DNA of 64,000 bases from Dryas octopetala (Eukaryota; Streptophyta; Magnoliopsida; Rosales; Rosaceae). A program made the position numbers and the translations under genes. The DNA is taken from NCBI GenBank assembly GCA_963921425.1, contig OY992833.1:11697738-11761737 (forward strand), written 5' to 3'. The notes below the pieces were generated by a model. It was not told where the DNA came from and made no database searches. It saw only the letters and a program-made list of their open reading frames with translations. This document shows positions 32,340 to 44,838 of this stretch, piece by piece (the stretch's first letter is position 1; every line of letters begins with the position of its first letter).

Positions 32340-35300
32340 ATGGATAAAACATGGATGCATGCTGATAGAAGGTCTGTGGAGTATGAGGAGGGAGTTGAGA
32401 GTTTTTTGAGAATTGGATTACAGAATGCTACCAATCCGAAGTACATCCATTGTCCTTGCTTGAAATGTGTAAACCTGAAAAGGCATACCGTTAGAGTGAT
32501 TAGGGAGCATCTATACTTTAATGGTTTTGACACAAGGTATGCAAAGTGGATATGGCATGGTGAAGTTGCTGGTTGTACAAGTAGAAATACAGAAAACGAA
32601 AGAGAACCTAGTGTCTGTGGGTCCGAAACAGTAAACATGTGCGAAAGTGCCTTTGATAATTTCCATGATAATCCATACGAGTTTAGTCATTATGTTGATG
32701 AAGGATTGAGACCCTTATATGATAATTGTGTGAAGTACAACAAGCTATCTGCATTGGTTAGACTATTCAATCTGAAGGCAAAACATGGGTGGTCTGATAT
32801 TAGCTTTTCTGAACTGCTGGTTGCTATTGGTGATATGCTGCCAAAAGGTCATGTGCTACCCTTGTCTATGTATGTGGCAAAGAAGACATTGTCTGCTTTA
32901 GGAATGGAGTATGATAAGATTCATGCATGCCTAAACGATTGTATTTTGTATAGAAATGAGTACGAAGATGAAAGTAAGCGCCCCAAGTGTGACCTATCTA
33001 GGTGGAAATTAAACAAGCAAGGGGTTGAGCAAGAAGGGGTTCCGGCAAAAGTCTTGTGGTACTTTCCACCTATTCCAAGGTTTAAACGAATGTTTAAATG
33101 TGGTGAGACATCAAAGCATCTTACTTGGCATGCCGATCATAGAGTCAACGATGGCATGCTACGTCATCCAGCTGATTCTCCGGCTTGGAAGTTGGTTGAC
33201 CATAAGTGGCCAGATTTTGGAAGTGAGCCTAGAAATCTAAGGTTGGCTCTTTTGGCAGATGGGATCAACCCACACAGTTCCTTAAGTAGCCGATATAGTT
33301 GCTGGCCCGTCATCTTAGTGACGTATAACCTTCCTCCATGGCTTTGCATGAAGAGGAAGTTTATGATGTTAACTCTTTTGATTTCCGGTCCTAGCAGCCA
33401 GGAAATGACATAGATGTCTATTTGCAACCATTGATTGATGATCTAAAAGCATTATGGAATGGAATTGATGGGGTGTACGATGGGTTTAGAAAAAACACAT
33501 TTACCTTGAGGGGTATACTCTTGTGGACAATCAATGACTTTCCCGCTTATGGTAATTTGTCGGGGTGCACCGTTAAAGGGTATAAAGCGTGTCCCATCTG
33601 CGGTGAAAACACGGATAGTGTTAGGCTGAAACATGGTAGGAAAATCAGTTTTCAAGGCCACATAAGGTTCTTGCCACGCCACCATCCATATCGGAATCAA
33701 ATGACAGCGTTTAATAACAAGCAGGAATTTGGTTCTGCTCCTAAACCTCTAAGTGGAGAGGAGGTCTTAGCTAAAGTGTCGGGTATCAATTGTATCTTCG
33801 GAAAGCAACATGTAAAGAGCAGCCTAGGTGGTGAAACTCATGTTCCATGTTGGAAAAAAAGGTCTATATTCTTTGACCTTGAATATTGGAAGTCTCTTCA
33901 CATTCGGCATTCTCTAGATGTTATGCACATCGAAAAGAACGTGTGCAAGAGTGTTATTGGAACCTTACTAAACATTCCAGGGAAGACAAAAGATGGGATT
34001 GCTGCCCGTCTAGATCTTATGGAAATAGGGGTACGACTTGACTTGGCACCCGAAGTTGGGCCGAAAAGAACCTTTCTACCTGCTGCTCCATATACACTGT
34101 CTAGGGGTGAGAAACAGGCATTGTGCAGATCTTTGATGGGTATAAAGGTCCCAGAAGGTTACCGCTCGAATATAAGAAATCTAGTATCCATGCAAGAGTT
34201 GAAACTATTTGGTCTTAAGTCCCATGATTGCCACGCCTTGATGCAACAATTGTTACCAGTAGCCATACGTTCGGTGCTGCCCAAGCATGTGAGATACGCG
34301 ATTACTAGGTTATGTTTCTTCTTTAATTCCCTATGTAATAAAGTGATTGATGTGTCAAAGTTGGATAAAATCCAATCAGAACTTGTAACCACATTGTGTT
34401 TGTTGGAGAAGATCTTTCCACCTTCATTCTTCGATATAATGGTTCACTTAACTGTGCACCTTATTAGAGAGGTTCGATTGTGTGGACCGGTCTATTATAG
34501 ATGGATGTATCCATTTGAAAGAGGCATGAAAGTGCTAAAGGGTTTTGTAAGGAACCGTAACCGTCCGGAGGGCAGCATCGCTGAGAATTATATAGGTGAG
34601 GAAGCTGTGGAGTTTTGCTCCGAATATTTGTCTGATGCAAAATCAGTTGGAATCCCGCCTTCGCGAATGGGTCAACCAACCCTTAGCAGACCTATCTCAG
34701 GTGCTAAGGTACAATCAGTCCATCGTGAAGACTGGGAGCAGGCACACCGTTGTGTATTGGAGAATGCTGATGAGGTCGACCCTTATGCTGAGTAAGTTAC
34801 ATTTTATCCACCACTAACACTTATAGAATAACTAAGTTACTAACACTTATAGTAAGTTACAATTTATTAAATTTTATGAAATCTATTTGCAGATTACATA
34901 AGGCTTACTTGAGTGACTTTTATAAGAGTAAAAAGAAGAGTGAAAAGTGGATGCTAGATGAGCATAACCGCACGTTTATCTATTGGTTACGTGACAAGGT
35001 ATTATACTTTTAATTACCCTTTCAATGCACTTACCCTTTGTAAACGTTTGGTAATAATTAATATATTTTAAAAGTGTTAATTAACCATTAATAATTAATA
35101 TAGGTGGCAGATGAGATAAACAGTGGATCAAATGACATAACACCCTCAGTGAGGCGACTAGCTCAAGGGCCACCTATGAGTGTGCTTAAATACGAGGGTT
35201 ATGAGATAGGGGGGTGCCATTATTACACAAAGGCAGTGACATGGTACGTTCTGTCCAAAACAGTGGGGTGAGCTTGGTGGCAAATACAATGCAGGTGGCG

Positions 35301-35771
35301 AGCGCGAAGGATAAAAATCCAGTTTACGCTGATATGGCTTTCTATGGGGTTATCCAAGAGATTTGGGAGCTTGATTATAACGGTTTTCAAGTGCCTTTGT
35401 TTAAGTGTGAATGGGTAGAGAACAACAAGGGAATAAAAACAGATGAATTAGGGTTCCTTTTGGTAAACTTGAATAGGATAGGTCACAAGAGAGACGTATT
35501 TGCTTTGGCTGCCCAAGTGAAGCAAGTCTTTTATGTAGAGGACCCACTCGACTCTGGCTGGTCAGTAGTGCTTGCAGCCCCGACTAGAGATTATCAAGAT
35601 GGTGCACATGAGGATGACTTAGGGGACACTGGTGTTCACGCTCAATCCTTTACTGAAGAAATACCATCTGTCGAGGAATTTGATGATATACTTGGTGATG
35701 GTGATAACACTTACAAGAGAGATAATTGCGAGGGCATATGGATTGATCACTCAAGAAAACAAAAACCATAA
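32340..35771 (+). pseudogene. TNP2-type CACTA transposase with two frameshifts
   Basis: Exons 32340-34791, 34893-34998 and 35104-35771 would join to about 1075 codons, the normal size for plant TNP2. The order is: transposase-associated zinc domain (MDKTWMHADRRS, CPCLKCVN, WIWHGE), TNP2 catalytic region (YDKIHACLNDCILYRNEY; PPWLCMKRKFMML; INDFPAYGNLSGCTVKGYK; RHSLDVMHIEKNVC; LLNIPGKTKDG), DUF4218-like part (FPPSFFDIMVHL; YRWMYPFERGMKVLKGFV) and DUF4216-like C-terminus (FYGVIQEIWELDY; LFKCEWV). The enzyme would bind the element ends and catalyse excision and integration. Two one-base losses break the frame, near 33396 (stop at 33411) and near 35229. The first ATG of the zinc domain (32340) is chosen over upstream codons. 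Either truly dead, or base errors in the assembly. Confidence 0.9.
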
Positions 35772-36192
35772 TCCATGCATTTTTTTGTCATGTAATTTGA
35801 TGCTAATTTGTAATTTAATTTGCATACTTTCTACTTTAATTGCATACTTTCTACTTTAATTTCTTTCATTTCAAGAACGATTTGTATTTGTTTTTAGGCT
35901 GTTTTCCTTGTATATTTTACCAAGTTGAATATTCCATGGCTTACTTACTTAAGCTGTTTTCCTTGTATTATTTACTAAGTTTACTAAGTGTTAGTATTGA
36001 TTAATTAATATAGGTGAGGCGCTTGTGTTTTCCTTGTGTATATCCATGCTTTCTTATAGATGTGTATACCTTGTGTTTATTTTCCTTGTAGAGGCTTACT
36101 TACTTAGGCTGTTTTCCATGGCTTACTTATGTATGTACTGTAATTTTTTTTTTTTAATTACACAATTTTGCTACAGTTTTGATCTTCGAGTA

Positions 36193-39100
36193 ATGGCAAC
36201 ACCGAAAGGCAAGAAGGGAAAAAGAAAAGGTAGGGGAACGCCAAAAGGAAAGAAAGGTGCAGTGTCCACACCAAAGGCAACCGAAGTCCCACCTGCAGAT
36301 GAGGAGAATGTGGATGCCAAAGCAAGCTCAAGTTCGAAGCAAGCAACGATTACTATTGCTGATAGTAGTTCCACTCGGGGAATTACACAGATGCACCATG
36401 TAATTGTGAAGAAAGCTTTAGGCCGAAAAGTTCAAGTGCAGTATAATACACATGGTGTACCGGTAGGAGAAGCTCGTCAGACTTTAGCTTCATACATAGG
36501 GGTTAAGGCGAGGACCACAGTCCCTATTATTGAAGAAAGCTGGCCGAAGGTGGATAAGGACTTAAAAAAAAAATCTGGGAGGATGTTGAGGTATTTCAGC
36601 TTTATTTTACCTATTGTAACCGTTAATTTGCTGCATGTTTATCCTGAGGTATTTGCTGCATTTTTAATGATTGTTTGTCCTCATTAACCCTAAATATAGG
36701 CTGCCTTTGATCTTCCCTCTACAAGCCAGAAGATGGTGCTGTCTTCAGCTGGCATTAAGTGGAGAACATTCAAGACTAATCTTACAAACAGATTCGTGCT
36801 TCCATTCAAGGACGATCCAGAGGCTTTGAAACTCCCACCCAAGCAATATGAGGACTTCATTGAGAAACGACATTGGGAGGCATTTGTTGCACGCCGACTA
36901 TCAGACTCATTTATGGTAAGCTTGTTCATTTGTGCCAGCTGCTGCCAAAAGTTGTTGCTCCAGCTACATTTGATATTTGCAAAGTATTAAATTTTGGTTA
37001 TTTCAAGAACCCATTTTCCTCATGATATGTGTTATATTTTGGTTCCTTGTACTTAATTGTAGGAACTACATGAGGCACAAAGCAAGAGAACTGCAAAGAG
37101 GAAGTATCACCATAGATTGTCGCGAAAAGGATATATAGGCTTGGAGGAGGATTTGGTAAGCTTGTGAATGGATATCTGCATGTCTAGTTTAACTAGCATT
37201 TTGCACTTGCATTTTTAATGTTAAATTTGGTTCTATGGATAGAGGAAACAAAATGTGGCAGCGGAGGATCTTGACCGTTCCGTTCTATGGAAGAAGGCAC
37301 GTGAAGATTCTAATGGGAACTTAACTGAGGAAGTACAATCGGTGGCTAATGTCATTGTAAGCATTCTGACTTGTTATTGTAGTGGATTTCATAATTGATG
37401 AGGTCATTTTTGTGTAATGTAATTTTTCATGGACATGTGGCAGGACGAATTGCTGGAGAAAAAGAAGCAAGGAGAATTGAAAGTCGAGGGTGCAGTGGAC
37501 GTTCTAACTATGTCTTTGGAGACTCCGGACACCCATGGTAGGGTAAGGGCAGTAGGGGGGAATGTCAACCCTACCACATACTTCAACATTCCCAGAAAAC
37601 CTAGGGAACTAGTCTCAAAAAATGAGTTGGCGGCCATGTTAGAAAAGGAGCGTGAAATGTGTAAAATGTTGTTGGAGAGAATTGAAAAGTTGGAGGCGCG
37701 GGAGAATGAGAAGGGTGTTCTTACACCTAAGACACTTCCAGGCCATGGGAGTGTCTCCGATAAAGCAAGCTGCCAGGATGAGGGAAAGTGTAAGGCTGCA
37801 GTGGTTGAGCTAGAAAGGAAGGAGGCAGTACACAAAGACGTCATCGCTGACTGCACAGTAAAGGTATTGGTCTGAGATGGTGTTGTTTTAGCGTTTTGAA
37901 TAGCACTTTATTTATGTATTAATTGGTATGTACTATGTTTGCTTAGGAAAAGTCTTGCAAACTGACTTTGGGAACTACTAGAAAGATTGTTGCATATGGT
38001 TCAATTATTGATCTTGCATCTAAGGAAGTGCATGGGGTTCCGTTGGGTGACGCCAACCTGCGGGTTGCAATTGACATTGCCATTGATGGACAAGCTTTGC
38101 TTCCCATTCCAGTCCGACAGGAGTTAAAAACTGTTGATGATGCTGTTGGCAGCCATGTCGCTTGGCCTAAAGACCTTGTAATTGAATACAATGATAAGGT
38201 AAATATAGTACGTATTTTTATTACTTATGTCTCTTTATTTTTCTTTCATTACTCACTTAACCTTGGGTCTTTGTGCTTAACCATGGCAGATGCAGAAGAA
38301 ACAAGTGCCTGGCATGGTGAAGGAATTATTCAAGAGGGATGCACCAGCTGAGAAGCTTGTGCCGAAAAATTGCAAGCTACTGTATCGTTATGCCCAGGAA
38401 GCAATGTCTGAAAGTGGAAAAGCAATCACATCTGAGATAGAGGAAGAAGTCTTTGGAGAAGTCCGAAAACTATTTATCTTGAGAGAGGATATAACTTCCC
38501 TCATGGAGATGCAGGAACTCTCCGCGACATGCATAGTGGTGTATATGAGGTAGTTAAGTTTAATTGAAAAGCTAGTCATGTTTTGTCCTACTAATCTGCT
38601 CTGATATGTATTTTTTTAATTAAATACTATTAGGCACCTATATGATAAGCTGGTCAGGTCAAAGATGATTGATATGGTTGGTTTGGTGGATCCGGCCCGT
38701 GTTTCTGTTGGAGTAGCAAGCTCAGAGAAACGATCAACCTACATGGCAGCTCGTTTTCATCAAGGAAAAAGCGATCGTGTTTTCTTGGTGCCTTACAATT
38801 CTGGGTAAGGGTGTTTAGATGATTAACTGACTTTCTTGAACCTTTTTTATGCCTGTCATTTATTCATGCATGCTAATTATAGTGCTACCCTTTTGAAAGG
38901 TCGCATTGGATGTTGACCATAATTACTGAAGATAAAGACATGGTTTATATAATGGACCCTCTTGCAAAACCGACCTTTGACCAGGGATGGATGGACATTG
39001 TCAACACGTGAGTTGATGCTCCCTTATATATTTATTGGTTTATGCACTAGGGATAATTTGTTGGGGTGTAAATTATTGTGTTGTTTTGGTGATTCAGTGC

Positions 39101-40069
39101 GATTAGACAATTCAATGTAGTTACGGGTAGGCGAACTCGCAAAACAATACAGTGGAAGCATCTTTCAGTATGTATTCCAAATAATTCATTAATGTTTTCC
39201 TAATTACTATTTCTGCCATTCCTATTTAAAACCTGTATGAATACACACTAACTCTATATGCATGCCACTATTTTCTTCTTGTGGTCAGTGTCCTAAACAA
39301 CCTGGAGGGGTTGAATGTGGTTACTACGTTATGAGGTACATGAAGGACATCATTGAGGATACGAATCTTGAGTTTGAGAGCACGGTAAAATCGAATCCAA
39401 ATGACCTTCACGTACAATATATATTTGCTTACATCCTTGCTTGAAGTTTCTGAAATTTTGGTTAACTGCATTGCTTATATTGAATACAGCTGGAACCTAC
39501 TCAAATGGATTTTCTTCATCAATTATATTCATGTAAAAAAGAAAAAAATTAAAAAAATCAAATTATAAGATTAAGCACTATACTTTCTGTTTGCCATCTC
39601 TTGTTTCTCCTTGCAGTAAAGAAGGGTTCCATCTGAACCTGCCTTAAAAAACTGGTCAGTACCAAAACCACACTTGGCCATTATCATGGTTGTCAAAATT
39701 CTGTTTTCTACATGCTATATATTGTTCCTTTCTTATGTAAGCATTCAACTTGTACTAAGTTCTCTTTTGTTTGTCACTAATAATACATCAAACTTAACCA
39801 TTCTACTGCATGTCTAATTTCTCTTAACCTTTGAAAAGTTGTCTAGCATCTATTTCCCATGGTGTTAGTTATGTGAATTTGCAAAAGCTAGCTGCAAGCA
39901 TTATTTTAGTATGAGCAAGCTTTAAGCTACCTTACTATTGAGCTAATGCAATTTTCCTTTGTGTTTTCAGTGGAGCAAATCAAAGATCAAGCGATGCAGT
40001 TACACCAAAGACCAAATTGATGATGTTCGAGAAGAATGGGGTGACTTTGTTAACTTGAATTATGTGTAG
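36193..40069 (+). pseudogene. CACTA second gene: plant-transposase domain fused to Ulp1-type cysteine protease
   Basis: Twelve exons with GT-AG introns: 36193-36590, 36700-36915, 37063-37155, 37243-37356, 37444-37863, 37947-38198, 38290-38549, 38634-38804, 38900-39007, 39098-39167, 39289-39384, 39971-40069. All join in phase except for one base missing in the A10 run at 36563-36572; repaired length would be about 765 codons. A Lys-rich N-terminus (MATPKGKKGKRKG) leads to the Ptta/En/Spm plant-transposase region (GVPVGEARQTLASYIG; WPKVDKDL), a coiled coil (LEKEREMCKMLLERIEKLEA), a DUF8039-like stretch (VAYGSIIDLASKEVHGVPLG) and a C48 protease. The protease keeps His (38904-38906, SHWMLTII), Asp (38955-38957, MDPL), Gln and Cys (39316-39318, QPGGVECGYYVM). 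It may cut SUMO-like modifiers. Ends YTKDQIDDVREEW. Confidence 0.88.
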
Positions 40070-40479
40070 GCTTAGGTATATGTGGTGATGGTTGGATGTG
40101 CCATTTTGTGGATATTATAGAACTTAGATCAATTAATTTAAATGCTGCCATGCCCATATTTTGTAAAGGGGAATAGGGAATTGCATGCCTACTGCCTAGT
40201 TTTTTGGAAAAATGCATGCCTAGCCTACTGCCTAATAGTTTTTGTAAAGGGTAGTTTTAAGTGATGCCTAGCCTAGCTAGCTTAGACATATTTGAAGGAA
40301 GGGGTAGTTAGAGATGATGAGATCTCCCCCTAATTTTTGTGATATGACAACTTTTGGGTCCTTTGAAATGTATGACATTTGATGAATGGAATGGATTGTT
40401 GAATGAAATGAATCAGTTTAGCTTATTTATGCAGGTAAAATTGGCCACTAAATAAATATGCTCTAGATGGTTCAATGGT

Positions 40480-41324
40480 GTTAACCAATTATATCAGTTT
40501 TTTGAAAATAAACCCGATATCAAAACAGGTCACATAACCCTAATTTCGAAATATATTAGATCAATTCTAATATAAAAACTGAAATGCTATAGAGAATAGA
40601 TATCTATTTTGGAAAATAAACTGATGCCAATCATGGCTTCGTAATCAATTATACAATAAAAACACATATAATAGATGTCTACGATATCATTTTTTATCAC
40701 CAATACCGATATCTATAAAAATATTTATACCAGTTCCATACTTTTTAAACATATAATTCAAATATACGATATCATTTTTAATCACCAATACCGATATCTA
40801 TAAAAATATTTATACCAGTTCCATACTCTTAAAACATATAATTCACATATACGATATCAGTTATTATAAAAAGAACGATATCTATGAGAATATAAATATC
40901 ATTTTTATATCTTAAACACATATAATTCACATATCAGATATCATTTATGAGAACTAATACCGATGTCTATGACACAGTCTATACCAGTTCCGTAATTTAG
41001 GGACATATAAGTCTGATCTAAGATATCTGTTCTTATACACAATACAGATGTCTATGGAAATAATTATACCAGTTATACGAGTAAAACTCATATTATTAAT
41101 ATATATGATATCAGTTATAAATATAATACTAATATAATATATTATAAATATATCATTTATTGCATTTTTAACCATCCAGGAAGGGAAAATATATCGTATT
41201 TAAAAAAGGAACTGATTTAAAAACCTCTATAGAGATCAGTTCAAAACTGATATGTAAACCAATGAGAATAGATATCACGCTTTCCTATATCGAATTTTAG
41301 GGGCCTTAGATATCAGTAAATTAC
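40480..41324. repeat. CACTA right subterminal repeat array
   Basis: Many diverged copies of ACGATATCATTTTT, AATACCGATATCTAT and TATACCAGTTCCATA. An almost exact duplicate of about 79 bp appears at 40680-40755 and 40762-40837. These match the left-end motifs and are expected to be transposase-complex binding sites. Confidence 0.75.
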
Positions 41325-41425
41325 TGATATGTATGAGCTTTTTTGTAGTAGTGAAATGAATCCTTTTTTTTTTCTGCGACACAAATAAATTGATAGAATA
41401 AGAAAATAAGAAAAATAAGGTGATG

Positions 41426-41992
41426 GCCTATAATTTTGTATTTGATCAAATTACCTATTGACCAGGGGCCAATAATTTTGTGTTTCATGATCAACAAATT
41501 GCAAGACACAATCACAAAAAATCATGGCTATATTGTAAAATTTAATAACACCATCATATTTAGCAACATAAAAGATGACCATGTTCTAAAATTTAATAAG
41601 ACCATCATATTTAGCAACAGAAAAGGAAAAGGAAATGAAAACAACTTAATCAAGCTCTCTCCTCAAAACAGCAGTAAAAAAGAAACATCAATCACAAACA
41701 ATGAAGCCCTCTCTCTAACTGGTTACTTTGTATTGCATATTTTTAAAACTGCCTACTGACTAGGGGCCAATAATTTTGTGCCTGATCATCCACAAATTGC
41801 AAGACACAATCACAAAAAATCATGGCCATGTTCTAATATTTAAAAAGACCATGACATTTAGCAACATGAAAGGAAATGAAGATGAAAACAACCTAGTGAA
41901 CCGCTCTCCTCAAAACAACAATAAAAAAGAAACATCAATCACAAACAATCAAGCCTTCTCTAATTGGTCACTTCCTGTTGTATATTCTTAAT
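41426..41992. repeat. 298 bp tandem duplication beside the CACTA element
   Basis: Two units starting near AGGGGCCAATAATTTTGTG (41464 and 41762) and ending with GAAACATCAATCACAAACAA are offset by 298 bp. A third partial start (GGCCTATAATTTTGTA) lies at 41426. The units differ at scattered bases. No protein is recognised. Confidence 0.75.
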
Positions 41993-42895
41993 CGAGAAAA
42001 CAGAAGAATTGATGTAAACCCAGAAAACACAAACCACAACTCTCACCCAGCAGAGGCACAAACCACCAAATAGCTAGAAAAAAAATCATGCAAACGAATC
42101 CAAACTCACAAAAAAGAACACAAGACTGCACAGAGGATTGCATTCACCCACAACAAACACAGAGCAACGAAATACAAATAGACCAATATATATGAGAGAA
42201 GTAGATGAACGAAAAATTTGACTTATCTCGTGAAGAACAGGAGCAAGCCAACAGACAGATTTGCATCCCACGATCGCAAACAAAAATCATGGGCGATGAG
42301 AAGGCTAGATCACAATGAACAGTGAATTTCTCATCGGGTATAGAGCTTGCGACAACGTCTATCAATCACTGATAAGAAAAGAAAAAAAGAAAAGAAAAAT
42401 CTATAAAATCTTGTGGTTGACCTTCGCTGCAAGTTCAATCGACGACATCTTGCACATAGGTTCTTCAACAACCCCAACTTATGCGACGACCAGATGGAAA
42501 ATCTGGTTACTAAACTCAGATGAGTGTGTCTAAAATCCAAGAAACCAAATTTTTGATCTGGTTAGAAAATGATCGCCCAGTCTGAAATGGATGAGTTATG
42601 ACAGCCAAAAAGGAAAATCAGGGTGAATGACCAAAAAGGCCAAACCCAACCCCAATAACTTGTGATGGAAAGCCAGATTAAAAAAAAAAAACCCCCTGAG
42701 ACAAAACCAAAAGAATAGCAGGAAACTTAAAAAAACCGAAAAGGCAGGGGTAAAAAGTGAGGGAGGGTGCAATGACCAAAATGGGCCCAACTAACCCCAC
42801 TAATTACAATGGCAAGCGACTAAAAAAATAAAGAGGGTCAAAACGAATTTTTCAGTGTACAGCTTAGCTATAGTAGCAGCCTTCAGCGCATTTAG
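41993..42895. other. Intergenic DNA, no supported gene
   Basis: Short open frames on both strands have no recognisable domain. The A/C-rich composition at 42000-42130 looks like non-coding transposon-derived sequence. Confidence 0.4.
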
Positions 42896-43191
42896 GCTAC
42901 GTTTGTTTTGTTGGACTAGGCCGGATTGTGTTAAATAACCTAATAAACTCATGTTTGGTAAGGCCCAGTATTATTTTAAGTGGGACTATCTACCACCGCT
43001 TCTTCTAAAACAGCGGACTAAGCGTTGGTAAATAGCGAGGCTTGAAGACACCTCGCTATCTAAGAACTGGATTACGCCTCGCAAAATAACACAAACTTGG
43101 AGGTAGCTCGCGCGTCCATCCTTCATCTTCAGTTTGTGGGTAAGCTCTCTCTCTTTCTCTCTCTGCTTTCTTTCTCTGGTAGTCAATTCTT

Positions 43192-43229
<38 letters not shown>

Positions 43230-44091
43230 ACAAGCTTGATTTAGAATTGATCTTTTGGGTTTCTGGGTTTTTTTTTTGTTTGGATTGATCTATTATTATT
43301 TTTTATGGGTTTTTTCTTCATTGGGTTTTTTCTTGGATATCAATCGAGATTTCTAACATTCTGATTAAAGCAGGTAAACAGGAGAGATGAATACAGGAGC
43401 CAAAACTCAAATGAAAAACAAAAAGAAAAAGGAAACAAACGTGTTCCTTGGGTTTGGTGCTAGGATCTATCTGTTTGCCTTGTGTGATTGCTGCAACTTT
43501 TCTTATGTTTGCCTTGTGTGATTGTTGGGATCTATCTACCTTATAAAATGTTTGGATCTTACAGGTCTCACCACTAATGGATGCTTTTGCTGGTCAATGG
43601 CTTTGAAAAAAGAAAAACAGTATTTGATTTAGCGAAAAAAAGAATGTTAGATGAGTAATGTCATTTGATAGCATTTTTTTAAATAAAAAACAAATTAATC
43701 AATTATTTTGGACATTAAAATTATGAAAAATTTGAGGATTAAATATTAACCCTTCAAACTATATTAAAAAGTGGATTGTACTTAGATAAGATATATTTAT
43801 TTAACAAACAAATATATAAAGTTAATTATTTTAAGTCTTGAAACTATATTTTTAAAAATAGATAATTAAATTATTTTTATTAATTTAAAAATTAAAATGA
43901 TTATAGCTTAATCCGGTCATCTGGTCATGCACCAAACATAAGACAGTGCTATTTAGCTTATCCAGCTTCATAATCCGACACAGCATCAAACATAGGATAA
44001 CATTTAATCCAACTTACTTCAGTCCAACACAGTCCAGCATAATCCCTAAAAATAGTCCAGTCCAACACAGTCCAGTGTAACAAACGGAGCC
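42896..44091. mobile_element. PIF/Harbinger-like non-autonomous element, 1.2 kb
   Basis: The ends are GGCTACGTTTGTTTTGTTGG and the complement of GGCTCCGTTTGTTACACTGG, with TTA duplications at 42893-42895 and 44092-44094. The right arm has repeated CAGTCCAACACAGTCCAGCA. A (TC)n microsatellite lies at 43201-43227. No transposase is present. Confidence 0.8.
43201..43227 (+). repeat. (TC)n microsatellite
   Basis: Uninterrupted TC dinucleotides inside the Harbinger-like element. Confidence 0.95.
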
Positions 44092-44184
44092 TTAGTATAT
44101 ATACAATTTCTCTTTCCTTGTCTTATTTTAGTTGTAACATGGGTTGTTTTATTTAAAAAAAATATATGTTTGTCTTGGCCAAAT

Positions 44185-44291
44185 ACAAGGAGATATTTGT
44201 TGTAGTGGTTATGGCTTAGTTTGTGATAGGAGAAGGTTAGAGGTTCAAGGCTTGAAGGGAGCACTTTTTTTTTTTTTTTTTTTTTTTTTTT
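44185..44291 (+). mobile_element. Possible SINE fragment with poly(T) end
   Basis: TAGTGGTTATGGCTTAG resembles a tRNA A box and GAGGTTCAAGGCTTG a B box, 40 bp apart. A run of 27 T follows (44265-44291). The T-rich 3' end fits some plant SINE families, but the body is very short and no target duplication was found. Confidence 0.35.
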
Positions 44292-44838
44292 CATTTTACC
44301 TTGAAAATTACAACATTAAGGGACGCAATATATGCATCATATGCAAATACATTGGATCTTTTACGATCATTATTCGCTTGGGTTCTAAGTAGTCTACTAT
44401 AATCCTGCTAGTTTATGGCAAATAAAACATAATTTTATTCTATAAAGATTCCTTTATAAAATGTGGGAATATGCAAAAACAAATTTTTAAGCTTCATTAC
44501 TCAAGTAAGTAAGATATTCCCCAAGAAAGTATTGGACGATTAGATGACCTATGAGTTTTTGAGCTTCATACTAGTGACACAAAAAAACTTTGCAACTCAA
44601 GACATAGTTTATTTAATGTGATGGAATAAAGAATGAATGATTAATTGATTATTTAATTAATCTAGATTAATTGGCTAATTAATCAGAGTCAAATTAATTT
44701 ATTAATTGACTCAAACTATCTGAATTAAATGTGACCCATGAGAGAGAAATTTATTGTGATTAAATTGCACAACATGCAATTGTTTAAGTCATATTGTTGT
44801 ACCTAATAAAATTAAGCCTAATTTAGATTAAGGAGGAA
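44292..44838. other. AT-rich intergenic DNA
   Basis: Nothing recognisable. It contains a TTAATTGATTATTTAATTAA-type patch of short repeats near 44640-44720. Confidence 0.4.

Larger units (their letters stand above)
31096..41353 (+). mobile_element. Complete CACTA (En/Spm) DNA transposon, 10.26 kb
   Basis: Both ends carry a perfect 29 bp inverted repeat (31096-31124 and 41325-41353) starting CACTACTACAAAAAAGCTC, flanked by a 3 bp AAA duplication (31093-31095 and 41354-41356). Both are hallmarks of CACTA elements. Subterminal arrays of GATATCAG/ATACCAGTTC-type motifs lie inside each end. Two genes are transcribed left to right: a TNP2-type transposase (32340-35771) and a gene with plant-transposase plus Ulp1 protease domains (36193-40069). 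Identical termini and small numbers of coding defects indicate recent mobility. The element sits in intergenic DNA. Confidence 0.96.

Noticed and set aside
44265..44291. Assembly gap or terminator at the T27 run
   Set aside because: Plant genomes have such runs at retroelement ends; the sequence on both sides is continuous and no Pol III gene was found besides the weak SINE-like boxes.
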